Part shown: positions 40,083 through 49,500 of the stretch, in pieces
Layout: each line of letters opens with the position of its first letter
How positions within the stretch are numbered: position 1 is the first letter of the stretch
From: Streptacidiphilus jiangxiensis
GTDB lineage: Bacteria > Actinomycetota > Actinomycetes > Streptomycetales > Streptomycetaceae
Direction of reading: 5' to 3'
DNA: 64,000 nucleotides
Assembly (NCBI RefSeq): GCF_900109465.1
Contig: NZ_FOAZ01000008.1
Span: forward strand, 1 to 64,000
Translations under genes and position numbers: made by a program
The notes under the pieces: generated by a model
What the model saw: the letters and a program-made list of their open reading frames with translations, nothing else
Databases searched by the model: none
Told to the model about the DNA's origin: nothing

Positions 40083-41428
40083 CCCCGCCCGCCGCCGAGG
40101 AACGGCAGCTGCACCTCAACGCCTTCCTGATGAACGCCGGCCACCACGACGCCGCCTGGCGCCACCCGCTCAGCACGCCCGAACGGGCCACCGACCTCGC
40201 CTACTGGCGCGACCTGGTCCGCACCGCGGAACGCGGCCGGCTGGACTCGGTCTTCCTGGCCGACGGTCTCGCCCTGTGGGGTCAGGTCCGCTACAACGCG
40301 CTCGGCGGCTTCGAGCCGCTGACGCTGCTCTCCGCGCTGGCCGGCGCCACCGAGCACGTCGGCCTGATCGCCACCGTCTCCACCACCTTCAACGAGCCGT
40401 TCCACACCGCCCGCGCCTTCGCCTCCCTCGACCACCTGAGCGGTGGCCGGGCCGGCTGGAACATCGTCACCTCCGGCACGGTCAACGAGGCCCGCAACTT
40501 CAACCAGGACGAGCACCTCGACCACGCCCTGCGCTACCGGCGCGCCGCCGAGTTCGTCGACGTGGCCACCAAGCTCTGGGACAGCTGGGAGGACGACGCC
40601 CGGCTCGTCGACCGCGAGCGCGGCCTGTACGCGGACGGCGAGAAGGTCCGCCCGATCGACCACGCCGGCGACTGGTTCCGGGTGCAGGGGCCGCTCAACG
40701 TGCCGCGGTCGCCGCAGGGATACCCGCTGCTGGTGCAGGCGGGCTCCTCGGAGGACGGCAAGGAGTTCGCCGCCCGGTACGCCGAGGCGGTGTTCACGGC
40801 GCAGCAGACCCTCGCGGACGCGCAGGCCTTCTACGGCGACCTCAAGGCCCGGCTGGCCCACCACGGCCGCACCCCGGACGCGCTGCTCGTGCTGCCCGGC
40901 ATCTGCCCGGTCATCGGCGGCACCGAGGCCGAGGCGCAGGCGCTGCTGGAGGAGCTCACCGAGCTCCAGGTGCCCGAGTACGGGCTCGCGCAACTGTCGG
41001 GCATGGTCGGCGTCGACCTGACCGGCCTGCCGCTGGACGGGCCGCTGCCGCAGCTGCCCGAGGAACGCGACATCAACGGCAACAGGAGCCGGTTCGCGCT
41101 GGTCGCGGAGCTGGCGCAGCGCGAGGGCCTGACGCTGCGGCAGCTCATCGCCCGCCTCGGCGGCGGTCGCGGCCACCGCGTCTACGCGGGCACGCCCGAG
41201 CAGATCGCCGACCAGCTCCAGGAGTGGTTCGAGCAGGGCGCTGCGGACGGCTTCAACATCATGCCGCCGATCCTGCCGACCGGCCTCGCCGACTTCGTCG
41301 ACCAGGTCGTGCCGATCCTCCAGTCCCGCGGGCTGTTCCGTACCGAGTACACCGGCCGCACCCTGCGGGACCACTACGGCCTGCCCCGCCCCGCCAACCA
41401 GTTCACCCGTGTCCGCAGCGCTGTCTGA
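40079..41428 (+). CDS. FMN-dependent monooxygenase (NtaA/SnaA/DszA/SfnG class)
   Basis: A 449-residue bacterial-luciferase-like enzyme. LHLNAFLMNAGHHDAAWRHP at the start, LDSVFLADGLALWG, SFDHLSGGR-type ASLDHLSGGRAGWNIVTSGT, and NFNQDEHLDHALRYRRAAEF are signatures of two-component FMNH2-dependent monooxygenases that cleave C-S or C-N bonds. In this operon it most likely desulfonates an organosulfur compound. No reductase gene is adjacent, so FMNH2 must come from elsewhere. ATGA overlap with ssuC. Confidence 0.9.
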   Translation: MTPPAAEERQLHLNAFLMNAGHHDAAWRHPLSTPERATDLAYWRDLVRTAERGRLDSVFLADGLALWGQVRYNALGGFEPLTLLSALAGATEHVGLIATVSTTFNEPFHTARAFASLDHLSGGRAGWNIVTSGTVNEARNFNQDEHLDHALRYRRAAEFVDVATKLWDSWEDDARLVDRERGLYADGEKVRPIDHAGDWFRVQGPLNVPRSPQGYPLLVQAGSSEDGKEFAARYAEAVFTAQQTLADAQAFYGDLKARLAHHGRTPDALLVLPGICPVIGGTEAEAQALLEELTELQVPEYGLAQLSGMVGVDLTGLPLDGPLPQLPEERDINGNRSRFALVAELAQREGLTLRQLIARLGGGRGHRVYAGTPEQIADQLQEWFEQGAADGFNIMPPILPTGLADFVDQVVPILQSRGLFRTEYTGRTLRDHYGLPRPANQFTRVRSAV

Positions 41429-41441
41429 GAAGGGAACCACC

Positions 41442-42341
41442 ATGTCCACCAGCACCGGATTCGACGTCCGCCGCATCGGCGGCCGGATCGGCGCCGAGAT
41501 CCTCGGCGTCGACCTGCAGCAGGAGCTCGACCCCGCGCTCGTCGCGGAGCTCAACACGGCCCTGCTCGACCACAAGGCCCTGGTCTTCCGTGACCAGCAC
41601 CTCGACGACGCGGGTCAGCTGCGTTTCGCCTCCCTCTTCGGCGAGCTGACCACCGCGCACCCCACCGTCCCCTCCGCCGAGGGACAGCCCAACGTGCTGC
41701 CCGTCGACGGTGAGGCCGGCCAGCGGGCCAACCGCTGGCACACCGACGTCACCTTCGTGCGCACCCCGCCCAAGGCGTCGACGCTGCGCAGCATCGTCGT
41801 CCCGCCCTACGGCGGCAACACGCTGATCGCCAACTCCCAGGCCGCCTACGACGACCTGCCCGAACCGCTGCGCGCCTTCGCCGACCGGGCCTGGGCGGTC
41901 CACACCAACGACTACGACTACGCGGTCCCGCGCGACGAGCGCGCGGCGGCGCGGCGCAAGCAGTTCACCTCGCGCACGTACCGCACCGCCCACCCCGTCG
42001 TCCGGGTGCACCCGGAGACGGGCCGGCGCGGCCTGTTCGTCGGCGGGTTCGCCCGCACACTGCTCGGCTTCGACGGCGAGCAGTCGCAGGAGCTGCTGCG
42101 TGTCCTGCAGTCCTACGTGACCCGGCCGGAGAACGTCCTGCGGGTCTCCTGGAACCCCGGTGACGTCGTGCTCTTCGACAACCGCGCGACCCAGCACTAC
42201 GCCCCTGACGACTACGGCGACCTCCCGCGCCTGCTGCACCGGGTCACCGTCGCCGGGGACGTCCCGGTCGGCGTGGACGGCAGCGAGAGTTACGTCGTCG
42301 AGGGGGACGAGGCGGCGCACTACACGCCCGCGGTGGCCTGA
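41442..42341 (+). CDS. TauD/TfdA-family alpha-ketoglutarate dioxygenase
   Basis: A 299-residue Fe(II)/2-oxoglutarate enzyme. FDVRRIGGRIGAEILGVDLQ at the start; iron ligands His100 and Asp102 in NRWHTDVTF, distal His in LPRLLHRVTV, with the oxoglutarate Arg a little further. Hydroxylates taurine, alkylsulfates or related sulfonates, releasing sulfite or sulfate. GAAGGG precedes ATG 41442, 13 bp after the monooxygenase stop. Last gene of the sulfonate operon. Confidence 0.9.
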   Translation: MSTSTGFDVRRIGGRIGAEILGVDLQQELDPALVAELNTALLDHKALVFRDQHLDDAGQLRFASLFGELTTAHPTVPSAEGQPNVLPVDGEAGQRANRWHTDVTFVRTPPKASTLRSIVVPPYGGNTLIANSQAAYDDLPEPLRAFADRAWAVHTNDYDYAVPRDERAAARRKQFTSRTYRTAHPVVRVHPETGRRGLFVGGFARTLLGFDGEQSQELLRVLQSYVTRPENVLRVSWNPGDVVLFDNRATQHYAPDDYGDLPRLLHRVTVAGDVPVGVDGSESYVVEGDEAAHYTPAVA

Positions 42342-42370
42342 CCGCCGCCGTCCGGGCCGTGTCGGGCAAC

Positions 42371-42376
42371 TAGGCT
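42371..42376 (+). promoter_or_regulatory. -10 element TAGGCT implying a leaderless mRNA
   Basis: TAGGCT ends 7 bp before ATG 42384, and there is no Shine-Dalgarno, so the GNAT mRNA probably starts at its start codon. Confidence 0.4.
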
Positions 42377-42383
42377 CGGGCGC

Positions 42384-42920
42384 ATGGACGCTGCCGCCTG
42401 CCTCGACGTTCTCGCACTCGACCAGCCGCCCGCCGCCTGGGTGGACGCCGCGCACCGGCTCCTCGCGGAGCTGGTGCGCGGCGGTGCGGCCCTGGGCTGG
42501 GTCGACCCGCCCTCGCACGAGGAGGTGGCGCTGCTGCTCACGGACGTCGCCGCGCAGGTGCAGGCGGGCGACGCGGCACTGCGCGTCGCGGTCCTGGAAG
42601 GCCGCCTGGTCGGGCTCGGCTACTGGACCCGGTACGCGCGCCCGACGCACCGGCCGCACGCGGACCTGGAGAAGGTCGCCGTCGACCCGGCTGCCCAGGG
42701 CCGCGGTGTGGGCCGCGCCTTGGTCTCGGCGCTGGTCGCGGACGCGAGGGCGGCCGACATCGAGGTGCTGACGCTCGACGCGCGCGGCGACAACGCGAAC
42801 GCCCTGCACCTCTACCGCAACCTCGGCTTCACCGAGTACGGGCGGCTGCCGGACTTCGTCGCCGTGGGGGAGCGCCGCTACGACAAGGTCTTCTGCATGC
42901 TCGACCTGCGGCGCTCCTGA
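42384..42920 (+). CDS. GNAT-family N-acetyltransferase
   Basis: A 178-residue acetyltransferase. Acetyl-CoA motif VAVDPAAQGRGVGRALVSAL (QxRGxG/A), preceded by RVAVLEGRLVGLGYWTRYAR and followed by NANALHLYRNLGFTEYGRLP. The acceptor is unknown. Its own promoter separates it from the sulfonate operon by 42 bp. Convergent with the M20 dipeptidase gene. Confidence 0.9.
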   Translation: MDAAACLDVLALDQPPAAWVDAAHRLLAELVRGGAALGWVDPPSHEEVALLLTDVAAQVQAGDAALRVAVLEGRLVGLGYWTRYARPTHRPHADLEKVAVDPAAQGRGVGRALVSALVADARAADIEVLTLDARGDNANALHLYRNLGFTEYGRLPDFVAVGERRYDKVFCMLDLRRS

Positions 42921-42933
42921 CACCCTCCCGGTG

Positions 42934-42957
42934 GGCGGCCGCCTGGTGACGGCCGCC
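42934..42957. terminator. Hairpin between convergent genes
   Basis: GGCGGCCG/CGGCCGCC stem, 8 bp, with an 8-nt loop, 13 bp after the GNAT stop and 18 bp from the dipeptidase stop. Confidence 0.7.
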
Positions 42958-42975
42958 GTGCTGCCGGTCTTTTGC

Positions 42976-44373
42976 CTACCGCTTGGCGTAGCTGCGCAGG
43001 AAAAGCGCCTCGGCGAGCGAGAGGCGCTCCAGCTCCCGCGGGGAGACGGACTCGTTCGGCGCGTGGATCTGCGCCTCCGGCTCGCTGAGGCCGATCAGCA
43101 GGATCTCCGCCTCGGGGTAGAGCGTCGCGAGGGTGTTGCAGAGCGGGATGCTGCCGCCCTGGCCGGCGATCTGCATCTCCTCGCCCGGGTAGGCCACCGC
43201 CATCGCCGCGCGCATGGCGGCGTAGGCCGGGCTGGAGGTGTCGGCGCGGAAGGCCTGCCCCTGGCCGCGGGTGGTGACCTCCACCCGGGCGCCCCAGGGT
43301 GCGGCCGCCTCCAGATGGGCGATCAGGGCCTCCTCGGCACGCGCGGCGTCCAGGCCCGGCGGCACGCGCAGCGAGACCAGCGCGGTCGCGGCGGCCTGGA
43401 CTGACGGCGTGGCGCCGACCACGGCCGGGCAGTCGATGCCGAGCACGGTGACCGCGGGGCGCGCCCAGACCCGGTCGGCGACGGTCCCGGTGCCGATCAG
43501 GCCCACGCCCTCCAGGACCTTCGCGTCGCTGCGGAAGTCGCCCTCCGCGTACTGCAGGCCCTCCCAGCTCTGTCCGGCCTCCGCCTCCAGCCCGTGCACC
43601 GCGGTCGCGCCGGTCTCGTCGCGCAGCGAGTCCAGCATGCGGATCAGCGCGGCGAGCGCGTCCGGCGCGGCACCGCCGAACTGGCCCGAGTGCAGGTTGC
43701 CGCCCATGGTGCGGACGGCCACCTCGACCATGCTCATCCCGCGCAGCGTCGCGGTGACGGTCGGCAGCCCGACACGGAAGTTGCCGGTGTCGCCGATGAC
43801 GATGGCGTCCGCCGTCAGCAGCTCCGGGTGGGCCTCGGCGTAACGCTCCAGACCACCGGTGCCCTGCTCCTCCGAACCCTCGGCGATCACCTTGACGGTC
43901 ACCGGGACGCCGCCGGTCGCCTTGAGCGCGCGCAGCGCGGTCAGGTGCATCAGCACGCCGCCCTTGCAGTCGGCCGCGCCGCGTCCGTACCAGCGGCCGT
44001 CCCGCTCGGTGAGCTCGAACGGCGGGGAGACCCACGCCGCCTCGTCCAGCGGCGGCTGCACGTCGTAGTGCGCGTACAGCAGCACCGTCGGCGCGCCCTC
44101 CGGGCCCGGCAGCACGCCGTAGACGGACTGCGTCCCGTCGGGGGTGTCCAGCAGTGCGACGTCCACGAAGCCCTCCGCGCCCAGCGCGTCCGCGACCCAC
44201 CGGGCCGCCTTCTCGCACTCGCTGACGGGGAACTGCCGCGGGTCGGCGACGGACTGGAACGCGACCAGCTCGGCCAGTTCCTCCTTCGCGCGCGGCATCA
44301 GCCCGGCGACGACCTCGGCCAACTCCGCTCCGGCGGGGGCGGCGCCTTCCTGGGAGACGGGGGACTGCGACAT
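42976..44373 (-). CDS. M20-family dipeptidase
   Basis: A 465-residue zinc dipeptidase of the carnosinase/CNDP-like branch. LLYAHYDVQPPLDEAAWVSP, GRGAADCKGGVLMHL (bridging Asp), VIAEGSEEQGTGG (Glu-Glu), VIGDTGNFRVGLPTVTATLR, and the closing IHAPNESVSPRELERLSLAE. Hydrolyses dipeptides in the cytoplasm. ATG 44373 has AAGGAG 9 nt upstream. Monocistronic. Confidence 0.92.
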   Translation of the reverse strand: MSQSPVSQEGAAPAGAELAEVVAGLMPRAKEELAELVAFQSVADPRQFPVSECEKAARWVADALGAEGFVDVALLDTPDGTQSVYGVLPGPEGAPTVLLYAHYDVQPPLDEAAWVSPPFELTERDGRWYGRGAADCKGGVLMHLTALRALKATGGVPVTVKVIAEGSEEQGTGGLERYAEAHPELLTADAIVIGDTGNFRVGLPTVTATLRGMSMVEVAVRTMGGNLHSGQFGGAAPDALAALIRMLDSLRDETGATAVHGLEAEAGQSWEGLQYAEGDFRSDAKVLEGVGLIGTGTVADRVWARPAVTVLGIDCPAVVGATPSVQAAATALVSLRVPPGLDAARAEEALIAHLEAAAPWGARVEVTTRGQGQAFRADTSSPAYAAMRAAMAVAYPGEEMQIAGQGGSIPLCNTLATLYPEAEILLIGLSEPEAQIHAPNESVSPRELERLSLAEALFLRSYAKR

Positions 44374-44617
44374 GCGTGCGCTCCTTGTGGGTGCTGCGGA
44401 CGGTCCGGGGTGGGGCCGGTGGTACCGGCCCACCTTACGGTCCGCCCGCCGCTCTGCCCGCCTTTCCGCCGGTCAGGGCCGGACGAGCAGGTCCGACCAG
44501 CGGTGCCGGTCTGCCACGTCGGGCTGACGATCTCCTGCGACACGGCGTTTCGCGTGACCCGATCCGGCGGGGCGCGTTACCCCTGAGTCCGTGCAGCCTC
44601 TTGATCCGGGAGTCACC
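44374..44617. other. Intergenic region, divergent promoters
   Basis: 244 bp between the divergent dipeptidase and GT87 genes. It must hold both promoters, but I see no confident -35/-10 pair, operator or hairpin. Confidence 0.5.
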
Positions 44618-45907
44618 GTGACCGCTCGACGTGTCGCCATCGTGGCGGCCTCGCTCGCCTTCGCCGCCGCACTCGGGTTGTGGTTGTGGTGTCTGTTCCA
44701 TTGGTCCGACGGGGAGTTGCGGCAGATGGACCTGCAGGTCTATCTGAAGGCCGGGCAGAGCCTGCCCGGCGGCGAGCGACGGCTGTACCTGTTGCAGGGC
44801 GGTCCGGCCGGACTGCCGTACCTGTATCCGCCGTTCGCGGCGATGGTCTTCTGGCTGTCGCCGCCGTTCGCGGTCGCGCAGGTCCTGCTGTTGGGGCTCA
44901 GCGTCGCGGCGGTGGTGCTGGTGAGCTGGTGCGGGTTGCGGCTGGCGGGTGGTGGGCGGCCGGGCGTCGCGGCGGTGTTGGCGTGCACGGCGGCCGCGCT
45001 GTGGCTCGCGCCCGTCCAGGAGACGCTTCGTTACGGGCAGTTGAACCTGCTGCTGCTCGCGCCAGCGGCGGTGGACTGGTGCCTGCCGGACGGCCACCGG
45101 CTCAAGGGCGTGCTGCTGGGCCTGACGGCCGGGATCAAGCTGACGCCCGCGCTCTTCCTCGCCCACTACCTGTGCACCGGCCGCCGCTCGGCCGGTCTGC
45201 GCGGGCTGGCGACGTTCGCCGGGACGGCGCTGCTCGGGCTGGTGCTGCTGCCGCACGCCTCGCTCGCCTACTGGCCGCAGCTGAGCGGCCTGGCCGAGCG
45301 GGCGCACCGGATGCTGCTGATGGCGACGCCGATCGACCAGGCCGTGGCGTCCTTCGCGGTGCGGGTGGTCGCGGACACCGCGCAGGTGCGGGCGGTCGGC
45401 GGGGTGCTGGGCTGGGTCGCGGCCGCGATCGGGCTCGGGCTGGCGGTGCTGCTGCACCGGCGGGGGCGGGAGGCGGCCGGGCTGGTGGTGGTGTCGGTCG
45501 CGGCGCTGCTGATGGAGCCGATGTCGTGGGTGCACCACTGGGTGTGGGCGCTGCTGCCGGCCCTCGGGCTGCTGGTGGTCCGGGCCCGGCGGGGCCACTG
45601 GTCGCGGTGGTTGGCCCCGGTGCTGGGCTGCCTGCTCTTCGGCGCCTGGCCCCCGGGCTGGTTCCGGCCGATCCGGGGTGCGGACTGGCCCGGCGGCCTG
45701 ACCTGGGCCTCGCCGCTGCCGAACGCGAGGACGGAGCCGGTCGCGGCGGTCCTCGACTTCCTCTGCCAGAACCTCTACGTGCTCTCGGGGCTGGCGCTGC
45801 TCGTCGCGGTGCCGGTGTGGCTGCTGGTGACGTCGAGGCGTGCGGCCACCGGCGCCCCCGTGATCGCGCCGCGGGCCGAGGCGACCGCGATCGGGATCAG
45901 GCGCTAG
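44618..45907 (+). CDS. GT87-family (DUF2029) mannosyltransferase-like membrane protein
   Basis: A 429-residue protein with about 10 transmembrane helices. After helix 1 comes QMDLQVYLKAGQSLPGGERR with the conserved Asp of GT-C enzymes, then YLYPPFAAMVFWLSPP and RYGQLNLLLLAPAAV, typical of polyprenyl-phosphate-mannose-dependent transferases of the GT87 family. Probably decorates a cell-envelope lipid or glycan. GTG 44618 is chosen because GGGAG lies 5 nt upstream; the frame also allows GTG 44591. Confidence 0.85.
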   Translation: MTARRVAIVAASLAFAAALGLWLWCLFHWSDGELRQMDLQVYLKAGQSLPGGERRLYLLQGGPAGLPYLYPPFAAMVFWLSPPFAVAQVLLLGLSVAAVVLVSWCGLRLAGGGRPGVAAVLACTAAALWLAPVQETLRYGQLNLLLLAPAAVDWCLPDGHRLKGVLLGLTAGIKLTPALFLAHYLCTGRRSAGLRGLATFAGTALLGLVLLPHASLAYWPQLSGLAERAHRMLLMATPIDQAVASFAVRVVADTAQVRAVGGVLGWVAAAIGLGLAVLLHRRGREAAGLVVVSVAALLMEPMSWVHHWVWALLPALGLLVVRARRGHWSRWLAPVLGCLLFGAWPPGWFRPIRGADWPGGLTWASPLPNARTEPVAAVLDFLCQNLYVLSGLALLVAVPVWLLVTSRRAATGAPVIAPRAEATAIGIRR

Positions 45908-45935
45908 CCAGGACAGTAGCCATGTACAGTATCTG
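45905..45935. promoter_or_regulatory. Repeats upstream of the MarR gene
   Basis: TAGCCAGGACAG and TAGCCATGTACAG follow each other (45905-45929), then ACAG-TAT-CTGT forms a small inverted repeat up to the ATG. No Shine-Dalgarno. Possible MarR operator at the start of a leaderless transcript. Confidence 0.35.
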
Positions 45936-45937
45936 TC

Positions 45938-46522
45938 ATGGGTGAGAACGGCGGCGACACGACCGGCCAGACCTCGACCGGCCAGACCTCGATCGGTCAG
46001 ACCTCGACCGGCCAGACCTCGATCGGTCAGACCTCGACGGGCCGGGCCACGGGTGCGAGCCACCCCAAGGGGTCGCTCGCCGGGCACCTGGTCTGGCGGC
46101 TGTCGCTGAAGTGGCGCGTGGCCGTCGACCGGGCGGTCGCGCCCCTCGGGCTGACCCACGCCACCTACGTGTTCGTCTCCTCGCTCCACGCACTGCGCCG
46201 CGCCGGAGCCCGGCCGAACCAGCGCGAGCTGGCCGAGGCCACCGGCCTGGAGGCGCTCTACGTCTCCAAGCTGGCCCGCTCCCTGGAGGCCGACGGCCTG
46301 ATCGTGCGGGTCCGCGACACCGCGGACACCCGCGCGTTCCGGCTCGACCTGACCGAGCGTGGCGAACAGGCCGTGCGCGAGGCGATCTCCGTGGTCCAGG
46401 CCCTCCTCGACGAGCTGCTCGCGCCGCTCGGCGGCACGGCCGGGGAGGGCGCGGCGGCCTTCGCCGCCCAGCTCGACGTGCTGCTGGCGGTGCGCGCAGG
46501 AGCCGCAGGCGCAGAGCTGTGA
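45938..46522 (+). CDS. MarR-family transcriptional regulator with repeat N-terminus
   Basis: A 194-residue regulator. Residues about 10-34 are five tandem GQTST/GQTSI units; the winged-helix domain follows (RVAVDRAVAPLGLTHATYVF, NQRELAEATGLEALYVSKLA, with the wing VRVRDTADTRAFRLDLTERG). Such repeat tails are not part of the family and look like slippage products. It precedes the AfsR-like gene by 36 bp in the same direction. Confidence 0.88.
   Translation: MGENGGDTTGQTSTGQTSIGQTSTGQTSIGQTSTGRATGASHPKGSLAGHLVWRLSLKWRVAVDRAVAPLGLTHATYVFVSSLHALRRAGARPNQRELAEATGLEALYVSKLARSLEADGLIVRVRDTADTRAFRLDLTERGEQAVREAISVVQALLDELLAPLGGTAGEGAAAFAAQLDVLLAVRAGAAGAEL
45965..46039. repeat. 15-bp tandem repeat, five copies, coding
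   Basis: Five units of GG(C/T)CAGACCTCGA(C/T)C alternating in two variants, all in frame at the N-terminus of the MarR protein. Copy number may vary between strains. Confidence 0.9.
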
Positions 46523-46558
46523 CCACGGACGCGTGACCACCCTGACTACTCTGCACAC

Positions 46559-49500
46559 GTGACGATCGAACTCACCCTGCTGCCACGCGTCTCCTGTCGG
46601 GGACAGGAGGTCACCTCCGCCCGGCTTCGGGGTCTGCTCGCGCTGCTCGCAGGGGAGTTGAGAGCCGGCTGCAGCACCGCGCTGCTCGTGGACGGGCTGT
46701 GGCCGGACGCGCAGCCGGAGAACCCGGCGAAGGCGCTGCAGGTGCTGGTCTCGCGGGCCCGCGCGCAGCTGGGTACCGGGCTGATCGTCACCACCCCCAG
46801 CGGCTACCGGCTGGACCTGGCCGAGGACCAGGTCGACAGCGCGGCGGTCCTGCTGCGGGCGGCGGCCGCCGCCCAGCAGGCCAGGGAGGGCGACCACGCG
46901 GCGTCGCTCGCCCACGCCGAGGCGGGCCTCGCGCTCTGGGAGGGCGAGGCCGACGCACAGGCTGCCCCGGCCCCGGGCACCCAGGACGGGGCCCGTGACG
47001 AGGACGACCCCGTCGCCGCGCTGCGCGCCGGACGCGCGCCGGTGCGTCGGGCGCTGGCCCGGGCGCGGGCCCTCGCGCTGGCGCGGCTGACCCGGTACGA
47101 CGAGGCGGCGCCCGCCCTCGCGCAGGTCGTCCGCGCGCGGCCGAGGGACGAGGAGGCGCTGCTCGAACTGCTGCGGGCCGAGGCGGCCACCGTCGGCCCG
47201 CCCGCGGCGCTGGCCCGCTACGAGCACTACCGCCGGTCGCTGCGCGACGAGTTGGGCGTCGACCCGGGCGCGCCGCTGCAGACGCTGCAGCGCACGCTGC
47301 TGGAGGGCGAGGTGCCCTTGGAACGGCACGGGCTGCCGCACGAGCCGAACGAGCTGGTCGGCCGGGACGCCGACATCGCCGCCGTCTCCGCACTGCTGCG
47401 CAGTGCCCGCGTCACCTCCGTGGTCGGGCCGGGCGGGCTCGGCAAGACCCGGCTGGCCCAGGTCGTCAGCCGGGCCGCCGAGCAGCGGGTGGTGCACTTC
47501 GTGCCGCTCGCGGCGGTGACCAGGGACGAGGACGTGGCCGCCGAGGTCGTGGCGGCCGTGGCGGCACACGCGGGCGCACGCAGCGCCGTGCCGGGGCGGG
47601 CCCCGGCCGACGACGTCAGCGCTCTCGTCGAGGCCCTGGGCAGCGGCCCGGTGCTGCTGGTGCTCGACAACTGCGAGCAGGTCGTCGCCGGCGTCGCCGA
47701 CATCGTGCAGGTGCTGGTGCAGCGCACCAAGGACCTGCGGGTGCTCACCACCAGCCGCGCGCCGCTCGGCCTCTCCTCCGAATCCGTCTACCTCCTGCCC
47801 GAGTTGGGGCCGGAGCAGACCGCCGAGCTGTTCCGCCGCCGGGCCCGCGCCGCGCGCCCGGACGTCGAGCTCCCCGAGGACGCGGTGCGCGCACTCTGCG
47901 GCCACCTCGACGGGCTGCCGCTGGCGGCCGAGTTGGCGGCGGCCCGGGTACGGGTGCTGTCCGTCGCCGAGATCACGCGCCGCCTCACCGACCGCTTCGC
48001 CCTGCTGCGCGGCGGATCCCGCGACGCCCCGCAGCGGCACCGGACACTGCGTGCCGTCGTCGACTGGAGCTGGAACCTGCTCGACGCGGACGGCCGCGCG
48101 GCGATGCGCGCGCTGTCCGTCTTTCCCGGCGGGTTCACCGCCACCGCCGCTCAGCACCTCCTCGACGCGCTGAGCGCCCACGAGGAGCGCGAGGAGCAGG
48201 AGGGCGAGGAGCTGGACGCGCTGGAGCTCGTCGAGCATCTCGTCGACCAGTCCCTGCTCAAGGCCGCCGACACCCCGTCCGGCCTGCGTTTCCACATGCT
48301 GGAGACGGTCCGCGAGTTCAGTGCGGACCAGCGCGAGGCGCAGGGCGGGACCGAGGCGACCACCGAGGCGCTGCTCGCCTGGGCGCGCGCCTTCGGACTG
48401 GCCGAGTTCGACGCGCCGTTCGGCGCCGACCTCGCCGGCGCCGGGGACCGGATCCGCGCCGAACTGGAGAACCTGACGCTCGCCCTGCGCCTGGGGCTGG
48501 CCCGGCAGGACGGCGACACCGTGGCCGCCACCTCCGCGGCACTGGCCGGCCTGTGGACGGTCGAGGCCCGCTACAACCGCATGGCCGTCCTCGACACGGA
48601 GGTCGCCCGGCTGCTCTCGCACCACCGGCCCTCCTCGCCCGCCTACGTCGAGGCGGTCCGGGCCGTGTCCACGCTCTGCGCGACCAACCTGTTCCTGGTG
48701 CGCGGCCCGCACGCGGTGCGCTCGCTGGTGACGCTGCGGCGGCTGCCGCCCGGCTCGCCGACCAGCCTGGTCCGGGCACTCGCCACCGTCCTGTGCGTGA
48801 GCCGCGACGCGCTGGTCGCCGGCGACCCCGGGCCGCTGCTCGCGTTGACCGGCGACGAGCAGCCGCCGCTGCTCGCGGCCGTGGCCCGGGCGACCGCCAG
48901 CTATGCGGCCGAGGCGCAGGGCGATCCGGAGACCGCGCTCGGCCACGCGCGCGGGATGCTCAGGGCGTTCGAGCACCGGGGCGGCTCCCTGCCGCTGCTG
49001 GAGATCCTGGCCCACTCACGGATCAGCGAACTGTGCCTGCTGGCCGAGCAGCCGGCCGAGGCCGAACGTCACCTGCGGGCCGCGCTGCTGCTCCAGGAGC
49101 GGGTCGGCTGGCGCTCCGACGTCATCGGCCTGCGCTGGGCGCTGATGCTGACCCATCTCCAGCTCGGCAACCCCGACGAGGCCGAGCGCTGGCTCGAGCA
49201 GGCAGCACTGCACCACGTGGACGAGACCGTCGACTCGCTCCTGGTCGAGCTGGGCGGTCGAGCGGAGATCGCCCTGGTGCGCGGGGAGACCGAGCTGGGC
49301 CTCGGCTTCTGGCGCCGTGCGGTCGAGCGGTTGCGCGACTACCCCCGGCTCGCGCCGGACGGGCGCCCGCTCGCGCCCGGGGAGACCGACAGCCTGGAGC
49401 CGTGGATCCTGGAGATCCATGCCGTCGCCGTCGCCGCACACGCCCAGCACGGACGCGGGGAGCTGGTGTCGGACCTCTCCGACCAGCTGGCGAGGGACCT

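Noticed and set aside
44435..49015. Very long minus-strand open frame opposite the GT87, MarR and AfsR-like genes
   Set aside because: Gln/Arg/Gly-rich composition with no domain; it is the GC-bias mirror of well-recognised plus-strand genes.
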